Source: Klebsiella sp. RHBSTW-00484
Lineage (GTDB): Bacteria; Pseudomonadota; Gammaproteobacteria; Enterobacterales; Enterobacteriaceae
Length of the DNA: 64,000 nucleotides
Reading direction: 5' to 3'
NCBI RefSeq assembly: GCF_013705725.1
Contig: NZ_CP055481.1
Span: 2,418,001-2,482,000, forward strand
Shown here: positions 9,978 to 18,311 of the stretch, in pieces
Layout: each line of letters starts with the position of its first letter
Numbering within the stretch: the stretch's first letter is position 1
Notes under the pieces: model-generated
Seen by the model: only the letters and a program-made list of their open reading frames with translations
The model's database searches: none
What the model was told of the DNA's origin: nothing
Program-made: the position numbers and the translations under genes

Positions 9978-10006
9978 TCCCGGATGGTTTTTTCGGGACT
10001 TTTTTC
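9978..10006. terminator. Terminator-like hairpin between SdsR and the fimbrial operon
   Basis: TCCCG / CGGGA with a T-rich loop is followed by CTTTTTTC on the plus strand. On the minus strand the tail is only ATTTTGC. It may end SdsR read-through, the convergent fimbrial operon, or both. Confidence 0.65.
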
Positions 10007-10065
10007 TTATACCACAACAATAATTTCCCAAACATTTCTTTTACAAAAAAATTGCCTGCTGGACT

Positions 10066-11037
10066 TCAATAAGTGACGGTCACCAGAATAGTGTCGCTAT
10101 AGGTACCTGCAGGCTGGTTACTCTGCGTCGGGTTAATCTTTAGCGTGTAGTTCGCAGATTGCGCCGTGCCGGAACCGGCGACGCTGAGATTATTACTCTC
10201 CGTCCATGCGCTGCCGTTGGCCTGGTAAAACTGATACTGCAGATAAGCCGTCTGTTGCGGCAGGCTCATCCGCCGCCAGTCGCCGACGCTGGTGTTGGTG
10301 ATGCTGGTGAGGTTTACGGTATAGGCCGCATTTTTAGTGCAGCGGATGGCGAGTTGGCCGCTGTAGTCGCTAAAACTGGACGGCAGGGCGGCAGAGGTAA
10401 ATACGACGTCCGGCGCGCTGTCGATATAACAAAAGTTGGTTACCCGCAACGACACATTCACCGTGGATACCAAGGTTCCATTATTCGGAATACATATCTT
10501 AATGCCCAGCAGATCGAGTCCGACGTAGCAAAACCTGTAGACCCACGTGATCGTTAATACATCGGTATAGGTCCCGGCGGGCACGTTTGCCCCCGGCGTG
10601 GTTCTGAAGTAGAGCGGCATGGTGCCATCGCTTGAGTTAAATAAACCCAGTAGATCCAGCAGCGTTGTTTTAGACCAGTTAATCACGCCGCCATCCTGCA
10701 AGGCCGGTGAGCATGATGAGTCAGCACAGATGCTATAAGGGATGGCATCACCGGTAGCATTAAGCAGTCGCGGGATTTTGTTGCTCTGGTTTGCTGACGC
10801 CAGGGTGGCGCTTAACGTGTTAGTTGAGTTAAGTGCCACCAGTTCTGGAGAGCAGTAAAAACCTGCGCCTGCCAGGACTCCCTGAGGGGTGCTGTTGAGC
10901 GTAAATGAATCGACCGGGCCGAACGTTGGCGCACTGGTTTTGATGCTGCAGGCGGCCAGTGCGCTGACCGATTGTGTCAGCAAAAATAGCGCAACACATA
11001 AAAATAGAAGGTGTTTCAACGTTGTCTCCGTTGTCAT
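10066..11037 (-). CDS. Fimbrial tip adhesin, two spore coat U domains (CsuE-like)
   Basis: The 323-residue precursor has a signal peptide ending near VSALAACS. It contains two spore-coat-U (SCPU) domains: one from the conserved Cys of ACSIKTSAP (about residues 29-170) and one from about residue 200 (NFCYIDSAPDVVF) to the end. The C-terminal strand NQPAGTYSDTILVTVTY is the typical last strand of SCPU subunits. This two-domain layout, and being the last gene after the usher, fits the tip adhesins of archaic chaperone-usher pili such as CsuE. Its ATG overlaps the usher stop (TGATG). The receptor is unknown. Confidence 0.85.
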   Translation of the reverse strand: MTTETTLKHLLFLCVALFLLTQSVSALAACSIKTSAPTFGPVDSFTLNSTPQGVLAGAGFYCSPELVALNSTNTLSATLASANQSNKIPRLLNATGDAIPYSICADSSCSPALQDGGVINWSKTTLLDLLGLFNSSDGTMPLYFRTTPGANVPAGTYTDVLTITWVYRFCYVGLDLLGIKICIPNNGTLVSTVNVSLRVTNFCYIDSAPDVVFTSAALPSSFSDYSGQLAIRCTKNAAYTVNLTSITNTSVGDWRRMSLPQQTAYLQYQFYQANGSAWTESNNLSVAGSGTAQSANYTLKINPTQSNQPAGTYSDTILVTVTY

Positions 11038-13364
11038 CAGTTGCAGCTAACCGGGCCGATCCGCTGCGGGACCGGCGTTGATTCCGGGAGTTCGAACTGC
11101 ACGTGGCATTGCAGTCCCCCGGCGTTAATGGTGACCTCATTTTTGCGGGTGAGATGCGAGAACCAAACCACCCCGTCGTAGCCCACCAGACCTTGCTGTT
11201 TACTGTTTTTCTCCTCAACCGGCGTACCTACCGGCAGCGGCTGCCCTTGGGCATCGACGAAGACAATCGTCGCCGAGCGCACGCGATTCACCGGAAAATC
11301 AACCAGCGCGCCGCTGCCTTCACGTACGGCAATACGCTTCTCCACCGTGGCGGCTTCGGTATCCGTTGGCAGAGGGAGCGTATCAAGGGTGACTTTTCCC
11401 GGGTACCAGGCCGCAGCCCAGGGGATCAGCAGATGACCGTTCTTATCCGTCACGCCGACCTTACGGTTTTCATAATTAACCGCAATATTCGGGTAGTTGT
11501 CGGTGGAAACAACGATAAAGGCGTCGTTAATTTGCCGGGCAAAGAACAGACTGTTATCCATCAGCACCACCGAACCAGTGGCTTCAAACCAGCTGTGATG
11601 ATCGTCACGTGAGCCGTAGTAACCCCCGCTCAGCGTTGACACGCGATTGATCCAGGTGAGATCCGCCTGGCTATAATTATCGCCGCCAACCGAGTGGGCG
11701 AGATTCCAGCCCAATCCGCCTTCTGCCGGGGCAGAGCGACTCACACTGATATTTTCTCCCCATTGACCGGAGCTGGAGCGCTGGCCGCTTAACTGCACTG
11801 AACTTTGCGAATCGAAGGGGATGATGACCTGCAGCATGCTGGCGTAGCTGTTTTCTTGCAGATCGCGGTTCACGCTCAAGTTGAAGCTGCTGCTTTTCCA
11901 CAGGCTGCGGCTCCAGGAGAGGTTCATCAGGCGCGTTCGTGAATTATCCCCGGCCTTGATATCGAAGTAGCCAATGCTAAAAGAGCCCAATACGCGCCCC
12001 CATGGGCTCAGGCTCAGCGTGGCCTGGTCTGACTGGCGGCTTAGCATGCTGGACGAGCCATAGGTGCTGAGGTTGTCATAGTTAGCGCTGCGCTGAATAT
12101 GCTGGTAATTAATCCCCCAGCTATTGCCGTAGTAAGAGTAACCCGCAGTGAGCTGGTTGCCATTTCCTTCACCGCGGCTGGCGCTGGTCGACAGGCTGAG
12201 GGTCCCCAGATTACCCACACCGATATCGCCGCCAACCCCGGCATTGGTTAATCCTTTGCGGTCTTCGCTATGTGCTGAGAGGGTTAGCCAATTGTTTAAC
12301 CCATAGCGGTAAATCGCGCTTACCGCACCGGTGCCATAATCGGCATTTTTAATGCCGTAATTGTTGCGCAGGGCGCCGACGGTGAAATCAAAATCGCTTA
12401 GACCCTCCCGCAGGAGGGTATTTGAGACGTAAAAGGGAATATTGGTGGAAACCTGGCGGCCAAGGGCGTCGGTCGTTACCACGGTAGCTTCACCCGCGCC
12501 GCTGATATAGGGCACATTGGTCAGCGTATAGGGGCCGCCATTAATCTGCGAAGAGCTGGTTTTAAAACCATTAATAAACAGGTCGACACTTGAAGGGACC
12601 GCCGCGCTGCCGGATAAGTTGAGCAGCGGATAAGTCACCAGATCCGGGCGAACGCTGAAGTTGCGGCTCACGCGTAGTCCACCCATACGCACGGAGCTGC
12701 TCCAGGTGAGCGCGTTGCTCACCACATCACCTGCCTGGTAGCTTATCATCCGCTCGCTATCGCTGTACTTCCACAAGGTGTCGTAGCGCATATAGCCTTG
12801 CTGCTCATAACCTGTTGAAGACCAGTTTTGTCGGAACACCGCATTATTGGAGAGGATACCTGCCGGGCCAAAAAGACGCGTTTCGCTGTAGGTGCTGGTG
12901 GTTTGCGTGCCGTCGGATGAAAAAAGGTTGTAGGCATCGTAGTTAAATAAAATCCCTGGACTGCTAATCGCGGCCTGGTAATTTTGCCCTGATGCCTCGC
13001 CGATTTTCTGCTCAGGAAGCCAGTTGTCCGGGACCTGCAGTTTGAGCATTTGCCCGGTCTGGTCATATTCCACCTTCACTGAAGGGAGGGTGGTGATATC
13101 CACCAGCGTGTCGCTGGTCTTCAATGGGATATGCGACTGCTGCAAAACGCTGGCTGAGACCCAATAATGACCATTGATGACCTTGACCGGAACAGTACCC
13201 GCAGGGGTATTGCCGTTGACCGATAAACCGAGGTACAGCTCATATTCCTGCTTTTCGCTGTACGATGCCGCTGGCGCAGGCAACGAATCGTAGGTCGCGG
13301 CGTAAGCTGTTACCGACGCAATCGCCAGCAGCCCCCCATAGGTCGCCCTTTTCAGGTCTCTCAT
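11037..13364 (-). CDS. Outer-membrane fimbrial usher, archaic (CsuD-like) type
   Basis: The 775-residue outer-membrane protein has an N-terminal signal (LLAIASVTAYAAT), a periplasmic N-terminal domain, a long beta-barrel and C-terminal plug-like domains. Usher hallmarks include DLFINGFKTSSSQINGGPYTL (plug region), GEATVVTTDALGRQVS, and near the C-terminus TDKNGHLLIPW and FVDAQGQPLPVGTPVE. The short total length, under 800 residues, and the adjoining SCPU genes indicate the archaic (sigma) chaperone-usher clade rather than FimD-type. It lies 2 bp after the chaperone gene and overlaps the tip gene by one base. Confidence 0.9.
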   Translation of the reverse strand: MRDLKRATYGGLLAIASVTAYAATYDSLPAPAASYSEKQEYELYLGLSVNGNTPAGTVPVKVINGHYWVSASVLQQSHIPLKTSDTLVDITTLPSVKVEYDQTGQMLKLQVPDNWLPEQKIGEASGQNYQAAISSPGILFNYDAYNLFSSDGTQTTSTYSETRLFGPAGILSNNAVFRQNWSSTGYEQQGYMRYDTLWKYSDSERMISYQAGDVVSNALTWSSSVRMGGLRVSRNFSVRPDLVTYPLLNLSGSAAVPSSVDLFINGFKTSSSQINGGPYTLTNVPYISGAGEATVVTTDALGRQVSTNIPFYVSNTLLREGLSDFDFTVGALRNNYGIKNADYGTGAVSAIYRYGLNNWLTLSAHSEDRKGLTNAGVGGDIGVGNLGTLSLSTSASRGEGNGNQLTAGYSYYGNSWGINYQHIQRSANYDNLSTYGSSSMLSRQSDQATLSLSPWGRVLGSFSIGYFDIKAGDNSRTRLMNLSWSRSLWKSSSFNLSVNRDLQENSYASMLQVIIPFDSQSSVQLSGQRSSSGQWGENISVSRSAPAEGGLGWNLAHSVGGDNYSQADLTWINRVSTLSGGYYGSRDDHHSWFEATGSVVLMDNSLFFARQINDAFIVVSTDNYPNIAVNYENRKVGVTDKNGHLLIPWAAAWYPGKVTLDTLPLPTDTEAATVEKRIAVREGSGALVDFPVNRVRSATIVFVDAQGQPLPVGTPVEEKNSKQQGLVGYDGVVWFSHLTRKNEVTINAGGLQCHVQFELPESTPVPQRIGPVSCN

Positions 13365-13366
13365 GG

Positions 13367-14131
13367 TTAACGGTTCGCCGGAATTTCCACCGCCTGACCG
13401 TTATCGGTTAATTTAGCAAACAGATGCATCCCTGATGGAACAGCAGATTTGCCTGCGGTCGGAAAACAGTTTTTTTTCTGCGCCAGTACGTAGCCAAGAA
13501 GGCCGTTAGCCTGAGAAATTTGACTCTTACCGCTGGCGTTTGCCCAGTAAACCGAACTAAGTCGGGCGTGTTGATTGCCGGTATTGTCGATGCAAAGTGC
13601 CTGACGGCTATTCTGCTGGGAAAGTGACCAGCGCAGCGTTGTCCTGACCGCTTCGACTGAGCCATCGTTCTTCAGCGGCGTGATGCCTTGCCCATAGGTG
13701 AATAGCGGCAGAACGTAGCGCATGCGCATTCTCAGTCCTGCGGAGTTTTTATCCGTTTGCACTGCCGGTTGCGCAGGAGGGATCTCATCAATAACGATGC
13801 GGTAGGATTTTTCTTTTCCATTCGCGATGGGAGCAACGCGCATCAGTCGTACCAACTGACGCTGTCCCGGCGCGACCGTGGTAAAGGGCGGACTGGCGAC
13901 CACATCGCTTTGATCGGCATAGGCATCGGATGACGCCTTTTGATCCCAGGAAAAAACGCGCAACTGTAAATTCACCGGAGAATCGCCGCGATTCTCCAGC
14001 CACAGCTCAGAACCTTTTTCATGGCTTTCGATAGTTTGAAATATCGGCCAGACCAGAACGGAACTGGCGGCCAGAACGGAAGCAGGGGCGGATAAAGCGA
14101 ATAAAAACAGCGCAAATCTACAGCGAGTCAT
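13367..14131 (-). CDS. Periplasmic fimbrial chaperone, archaic (CsuC-like) type
   Basis: A PapD-like two-domain immunoglobulin chaperone. The signal peptide ends near SVLAASSVLVWP. Family motifs are ELWLENRGDSPVNLQLRVF, the proline-rich block VVASPPFTTVAPGQRQLVRL (subunit-binding region), and YRIVIDEIPP. ATG 14131 (MTRCRFALF, 254 residues) is preferred to an upstream in-frame ATG at 14146 because AGGG lies just before it. It folds subunits and delivers them to the usher encoded by the next gene. Confidence 0.9.
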   Translation of the reverse strand: MTRCRFALFLFALSAPASVLAASSVLVWPIFQTIESHEKGSELWLENRGDSPVNLQLRVFSWDQKASSDAYADQSDVVASPPFTTVAPGQRQLVRLMRVAPIANGKEKSYRIVIDEIPPAQPAVQTDKNSAGLRMRMRYVLPLFTYGQGITPLKNDGSVEAVRTTLRWSLSQQNSRQALCIDNTGNQHARLSSVYWANASGKSQISQANGLLGYVLAQKKNCFPTAGKSAVPSGMHLFAKLTDNGQAVEIPANR

Positions 14132-14149
14132 AATTACCCTGTGCATTAT

Positions 14150-14677
14150 CTAATAGGTCAGCGTGACGGTGACCGTGTCGGTATAAGAGCCCACCGCCGG
14201 GAAGCCATTCGTGGCAAAAAGGCGGCCATAAACCGTGTAGGTTTGCGTGGTGCTCGGAAATGATGCGATGCTCAATGCCTGTGCGCTGTTACCCCATACG
14301 GTGGCACGGTTGCTATCCTGATAAAGCTGATACGCCAGAGTATTGCCGCCGCCGTTCGACATATAGCGCTGGGCTGCTGAGCCGCCGTTAACGCCATAGT
14401 CGAGAGCGAGTGAAATAGCGGTGCCTGGCGTGCAGGTCACGATAATTGACCCCGCGCCTGGCGTACTGGCGACATCAACATTGCTGTAGAGCGATGACAT
14501 GGTGCCGAAACTTAAGGTGCCGAAATCGGTCGTTTGGGTGCCGTCCCCAGCGCCAAGCGCGCAGCCTGCGGTTATCTGCGCTGTGACTTTAAACGTCTTC
14601 TGGGCATTGGCTGCATGGGCGCCTGAGGCAAAAAGCAGAAAAAATGTAAGCCACATTGGTCGAAGCATGACGCCCAT
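14150..14677 (-). CDS. Spore coat U domain fimbrial subunit, second gene (CsuA/CsuB-like)
   Basis: The 175-residue secreted protein has a signal peptide (WLTFFLLFASGAHAA) and one SCPU domain with the conserved cysteine in ITAGCALGAGDG and the partner in VTCTPGTAISLALDYG. The end GSYTDTVTVTLTY is a donor/acceptor-type final strand shared with the neighbouring subunits. It is probably a minor pilin or adaptor between rod and tip. The gap to the chaperone is 18 bp. Confidence 0.87.
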   Translation of the reverse strand: MGVMLRPMWLTFFLLFASGAHAANAQKTFKVTAQITAGCALGAGDGTQTTDFGTLSFGTMSSLYSNVDVASTPGAGSIIVTCTPGTAISLALDYGVNGGSAAQRYMSNGGGNTLAYQLYQDSNRATVWGNSAQALSIASFPSTTQTYTVYGRLFATNGFPAVGSYTDTVTVTLTY

Positions 14678-14690
14678 TTCCCTTATGTCG

Positions 14691-15239
14691 TTACCAGGTT
14701 AACGTCGCGGTGACGATGTCGCTGTAGTTGCCTGCGGTAGGCGTATCCTGGTCTTCAGGGCGGATACGCGCAAAAATAGGAATTTCTTGCGGGCTGCCGG
14801 TTCCAGTAATAGCGATACTGCCATCCGGCAGGATTTCGCTATTACGACCCACATCGGAGTACAGGCGATAGGCGATCAGCTCACTATCCGCGGTATTTTT
14901 CATATAACGAAGAGTTGACGATCCTTGCTGGCCGCCATCCAGCGTCAGCGTTGATTGCAGCGCCGCGGTACAGGCGATGGAGACCGCGGTGGCTCCACCG
15001 CTGCCGACCATTCCGGCATCAATGGAGTTGGCTAAATCGCCGTAGGCGCCAAAACTGATGTTCCCCCATTTGTTAAGTTCTCCCTCTCTGGAACCATTCG
15101 ACACCCGGCATCCGCTACCAAGCGTAAGCTGAACGCCAATCTGACCGCTTAGCGTGCCCGCGGCAAAAGATGGCTGAATGATGACGATTGCGCTTAATAA
15201 GCCGCCTAAGACACTGCGCGATATCGTTTTGACGTTCAT
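14691..15239 (-). CDS. Spore coat U domain major pilin (CsuA/B-like)
   Basis: The 182-residue precursor is the first gene of the operon. It has a signal peptide (VLGGLLSAIVIIQPSFAA) followed by an SCPU domain with cysteines in LGSGCRVSNGSR and VSIACTAALQS, ending GNYSDIVTATLTW. By position and by analogy with csu operons it is likely the main rod subunit. The gap to the next gene is 13 bp. No phase-variable inverted repeats were noticed upstream. Confidence 0.87.
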   Translation of the reverse strand: MNVKTISRSVLGGLLSAIVIIQPSFAAGTLSGQIGVQLTLGSGCRVSNGSREGELNKWGNISFGAYGDLANSIDAGMVGSGGATAVSIACTAALQSTLTLDGGQQGSSTLRYMKNTADSELIAYRLYSDVGRNSEILPDGSIAITGTGSPQEIPIFARIRPEDQDTPTAGNYSDIVTATLTW

Positions 15240-15570
15240 GGAGAACCTCTTGATGGAAAGCCGCGGAAGAAAAACAACAATGGAGCTTTATGCTTTTATC
15301 ACCGAACATGCGCTCCGGTTTAGTTGATTAACATATAACTACTTCTGCGAGATAAGTGTAATGTTGTATTATTAGCTGGATTTTTTTATTTTAATGGTTT
15401 TTAAATCTATTTAATTTTAAAATATTGGACGTAAATACCTTGTGTTAATTTATTGTTGGTATTTTGTTTTTTCTTTGTGTGGTAATGTTGGGGGGGAGAA
15501 TAAAAATTTTTTCTAAAATCACTATCAGGCGCAAATTTTGAAACAAAAAATATGGACAAAAAAGCAGGTA
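15240..15570. other. AT-rich leader and promoter region of the fimbrial operon
   Basis: This non-coding stretch is much richer in A/T than the surrounding genes, with poly-T and poly-A tracts. The promoter of the minus-strand fimbrial operon should lie here, but no single -35/-10 pair stands out. Such composition is typical of H-NS-silenced acquired operons (inference). Confidence 0.5.
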
Positions 15571-15762
15571 TATACCCTAAATAATTCGAGTTGCAGGACA
15601 AGGCACTTGTGCCTTGAACAGCGCTTGCGCTGGCCCCGAAGGGGCGAGGCCATAGACCGAGTAACGCGGCAAGGAAGAGAATCCCCAGGAGCTTACTGAA
15701 GTAAGTGACTGGGGTGAGCTGACGCAGTCAACATACCTGCAACTTGAAGTATGACGGGTATA
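15571..15762. repeat. ERIC repeat, long variant with about 65 bp extra
   Basis: The 192-bp element runs from TATACCCTAAATAATTCGAG to GAAGTATGACGGGTATA and holds the ERIC core AATCCCCAGGAGCTTAC / AAGTAAGTGACTGGGGTGAG. The standard copy at 45278 is 127 bp. The extra DNA follows TTGCAGGA and has its own small inverted repeats (AAGGCAC / GTGCCTT and GCCCCGAAGGGGC). Confidence 0.88.
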
Positions 15763-15997
15763 GACAATGAAAGCATCGCTTTAGCGTAGGTAAGAGAGAA
15801 GACACCTGCACGAAATCAGGCCCATGGTGCAGGTGAAGTGTACGGGCCTACATCGGAAGTGGTTAAGTATATACATTTGTATGACAAATTAAATAATGAG
15901 CAAAAATTTATTTGCTTTTATTTGTTATGGATTGTGTCTGCTTATTGATTGAAGGGGTGGGAAGAAGATTTTTAGTCCAAAAATAACAATAAAATAT
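15763..15997. other. Non-coding AT-rich spacer with one hairpin
   Basis: No supportable gene is seen. CACCTGCA (15803-15810) and TGCAGGTG (15828-15835) form an 8-bp inverted repeat whose meaning is unknown. The rest is A/T-rich. Confidence 0.4.
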
Positions 15998-16141
15998 TTA
16001 TTCTGGTGCCACAAAGGAAGGGTACAGCCAGGTCTCGATAGTGCTTACTAAAACCCAGATTTCATCGCTGAAAATAAACCAAACGGCAACAGCTAAAATA
16101 ATCAACAGCATAGCCAGCAGGAAAATTTCTGTTTTACTCAT
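15998..16141 (-). CDS. Small (47-residue) single-span membrane protein
   Basis: The ORF starts MSKTEIFLLAMLLIILAVAV. It has one strongly hydrophobic segment (about residues 6-24), then an acidic aromatic segment (FSDEIWVLVSTIETW) and ends PSFVAPE. The charge layout and codon-sized frame look like a real small membrane protein. The Shine-Dalgarno (GAAG) is weak. I do not recognise the family. It is transcribed in the same direction as the fimbrial genes and the VirK-like gene, 119 bp beyond the latter's stop. Confidence 0.7.
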   Translation of the reverse strand: MSKTEIFLLAMLLIILAVAVWFIFSDEIWVLVSTIETWLYPSFVAPE

Positions 16142-16260
16142 AACTTCAATAGCCGTCCATAAGGAGTGCAACGAAGTCGTGATAGTAACGAAAACACTGT
16201 AGAAGTTGCAAACGCCGCTATGCCAAACGGCGTTAATTTTGTAGATAAAAAGCGTGAAAA

Positions 16261-17205
16261 TTAACTCATGAGCGTCGTCACCTGGAAGGCCATGTCATCC
16301 AGCAACTGGAAACGACGGCGGTATTCGGCGCGCTTCTTGCTGGCAATGTTCTCCAGACTTTTTCGTTCCAGCCGTAGTGGCAAGCGCCAGCGCCAGGCTC
16401 CGTCGGCGACGCCCTCAATGGACTGCCAGAACTCATCATAGCTGGCGTGAAAGTGGCGTCCTTTGCTCAGACGATAGCGCAGTGCGCGGAATACGTGGCC
16501 GTTATCGCTCACGCCATATATGTCGTGAATATGACAACGTGCCGCCAGCAGCCAAATAAACTCCAGCAACAGGCGTTTGGGAAACAAGCCATGGCAGGCG
16601 CGAGTCGCGCGTTTGATCACCTCATGAGAGATGTTACTGCGCGGCCCTTGCAGACCGCCGATGGTGAGTTGCCATTGCTCCTGCTGCCGGGTGACGCTAA
16701 AGGTCGCGCTGGCAAGCACGTTATTATCGCTGTCACGTAACCATAGGGTCGTTTCGCCTTCACGCTCGGCTTTGCCCGCAGAGGAAGCGAAAAGCGTAAA
16801 CAGGGCATCGTCTTTGCCTGTAAGCGCCAGCAGCGGGATCTCTTTTGCTGAAGTCATAGCGGCGGCAAGGCGCGAGCCGGGCAGCGAGTCGATAAATTGA
16901 TAATGGTTGATAATCGCCTGCGCACGCTGGCTGGCGTTCAAGCCGCGCGTCAGATACTGACGATGGACTTTACCCGGCAGCGTTACCTGCGCGGCCAGTA
17001 GCTGATTGAAATCCGCACGCGCTGAAAGGCTCTCCAGCATGTCGCGCGTTGGTGTATAAAATAGGGCCGTGCGCAGTAAAAACTTAAGCCGGTAATTGCG
17101 TTTTTGCCAAATTGGCGCAGGAGTGATTCGGCCCATCACCAGATCGGCAATAAGATTTGAACGTTGCTCAAGTACGCTGACTGAATGCAGGCTGTTATCC
17201 GTCAC
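16261..17205 (-). CDS. DUF535 (VirK/YbjX) family protein
   Basis: The 314-residue soluble protein matches the VirK/YbjX family. The middle holds the typical LPGKVHRQYLTRGLNASQRA, ending with HYQFIDSLPG, and the C-terminal part has the family block VIKRATRACHGLFPKRLLLEF followed by DIYGVSDNGHVFRA and YDEFW. Relatives are linked to intracellular survival, antimicrobial-peptide resistance and outer-membrane maintenance, and several are PhoP-controlled. The biochemical activity is unknown. E. coli K-12 has no such gene at this position. I do not assign a symbol because several paralogues exist. Confidence 0.85.
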   Translation of the reverse strand: MTDNSLHSVSVLEQRSNLIADLVMGRITPAPIWQKRNYRLKFLLRTALFYTPTRDMLESLSARADFNQLLAAQVTLPGKVHRQYLTRGLNASQRAQAIINHYQFIDSLPGSRLAAAMTSAKEIPLLALTGKDDALFTLFASSAGKAEREGETTLWLRDSDNNVLASATFSVTRQQEQWQLTIGGLQGPRSNISHEVIKRATRACHGLFPKRLLLEFIWLLAARCHIHDIYGVSDNGHVFRALRYRLSKGRHFHASYDEFWQSIEGVADGAWRWRLPLRLERKSLENIASKKRAEYRRRFQLLDDMAFQVTTLMS

Positions 17206-17370
17206 GATGAATACCTCGTTATTATCTGGCCTCTATTCTATGGATATATCGTAGAGAGCTTAATGCCCCCGCGGACTATATTTGGCTTTCGTTTAAAATT
17301 GATTGAGGTATAAATTCACGAGCGCAACAGTGGCGGAATTTTCCTATAATTGTGTCAGGAGGACGATATT

Positions 17371-18024
17371 ATGTATCAGCGTATTGAGGGTTCCGCCTGG
17401 CGTAATATCTGGCTAGTTGGCGACCTGCACGGCTGCTTTGCGCGGCTAATGGCAGCGCTTCGGGAGCGCAAATTTGACCCTTATCAGGATCTGCTTCTTT
17501 CGGTGGGTGACCTGATCGATCGCGGGCCGCAAAGCGCGGAGTGTCTGGATTTACTGCGCTGTCGGTGGTTTTACGCGGTGCGTGGAAATCATGAACAGAT
17601 GGCGCTGGAGGTACTCGAGGGTAGCGACATGATGTTGTGGGGGATGAACGGCGGCAACTGGTATACGCAAAGCTCAGTGAATCAGCGGCGACACCTCGCG
17701 GAACTTATTGCCCGCTGCCGATACCTGCCGCTGATTATTGAACTCCACAGCGCAGAGCAGGTACATGTGATTGCTCATGCTGATTATCCCGCCAGGGTTT
17801 ATCGTTGGCAGCAGTCGGTGGATGAGCATCAGGTGTTATGGAGTCGACAGCGCCTCACCGATCACTTTGCTAGCCGTCATGGTGCTATCGACGGGGCGGA
17901 TCATTTCTGGTTTGGCCATACGCCGCTCAAACGGCGTTATGACAGCGATAACCAGCACTATATTGATACCGGCGCGGTGTTTGGCGGGGAGCTAACGCTG
18001 GTAGCGCTACAGTTAACTCATTAA
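17371..18024 (+). CDS. pphA: Serine/threonine protein phosphatase 1
   Basis: PPP-family metallophosphatase of 217 residues. Metal-binding motifs are VGDLHGCF (about residue 18), GDLIDRG (about 49) and RGNHEQM (about 75), with a later histidine in IAHADYPAR and FGHTPLK. E. coli PphA links protein misfolding to Cpx-type signalling and dephosphorylates phospho-proteins. AGGAGG lies 8 bp before the ATG; this fixes the start at 17371 although the frame opens at 17350. TATAAT at 17345-17350 is a likely -10. The 3' end overlaps yebW by 4 bp. Confidence 0.95.
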   Translation: MYQRIEGSAWRNIWLVGDLHGCFARLMAALRERKFDPYQDLLLSVGDLIDRGPQSAECLDLLRCRWFYAVRGNHEQMALEVLEGSDMMLWGMNGGNWYTQSSVNQRRHLAELIARCRYLPLIIELHSAEQVHVIAHADYPARVYRWQQSVDEHQVLWSRQRLTDHFASRHGAIDGADHFWFGHTPLKRRYDSDNQHYIDTGAVFGGELTLVALQLTH

Positions 18025-18212
18025 AAGTCGCTGTATTCGCGGGCAGGAAGCCAGAAGCTATCTATAAAATCTTCTACCGGAAAGCAGCCCCCATGGCGTA
18101 TCCGCTGGTCGTCCATCGCTCTCGTGCACTGTCGCTCGTTATCGTAAATATCCACCACGATATCCTCGCAACCTCCATCCAGGTAACAAATAAATAGCAC
18201 TAAGGCAAACAT
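18021..18212 (-). CDS. yebW: Small uncharacterised protein YebW
   Basis: The 63-residue product begins MFALVLFICYLDGGCEDIVV and ends WLPAREYSDF, the same length as E. coli YebW. The hydrophobic N-terminus (residues 1-10) may be a membrane anchor or signal. Three cysteines are visible. It is convergent with pphA and overlaps it by 4 bp. Function unknown. Confidence 0.9.
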   Translation of the reverse strand: MFALVLFICYLDGGCEDIVVDIYDNERQCTRAMDDQRIRHGGCFPVEDFIDSFWLPAREYSDF

Positions 18213-18281
18213 CCTGGCCTCATGTCTGGAAAAACATATTGATAAGTGTAGGAGATGTCAGGGGCGTGGGGGGGAATAAAT

Positions 18282-18303
18282 AACCCGTCTCAGGCGACGG
18301 GTT
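18282..18303 (-). terminator. Terminator after yebV
   Basis: AACCCGTC / GACGGGTT forms an 8-bp stem with a 6-nt loop. Read on the minus strand it is followed by ATTTATT. It starts 9 bp past the yebV stop. Confidence 0.8.
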
Positions 18304-18311
18304 CATTTGAG

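Noticed and set aside
15571..15762. Possible CRISPR or phage attachment repeat near 15.6 kb
   Set aside because: The repeated units are the inverted arms of an ERIC element, not regularly spaced direct repeats.
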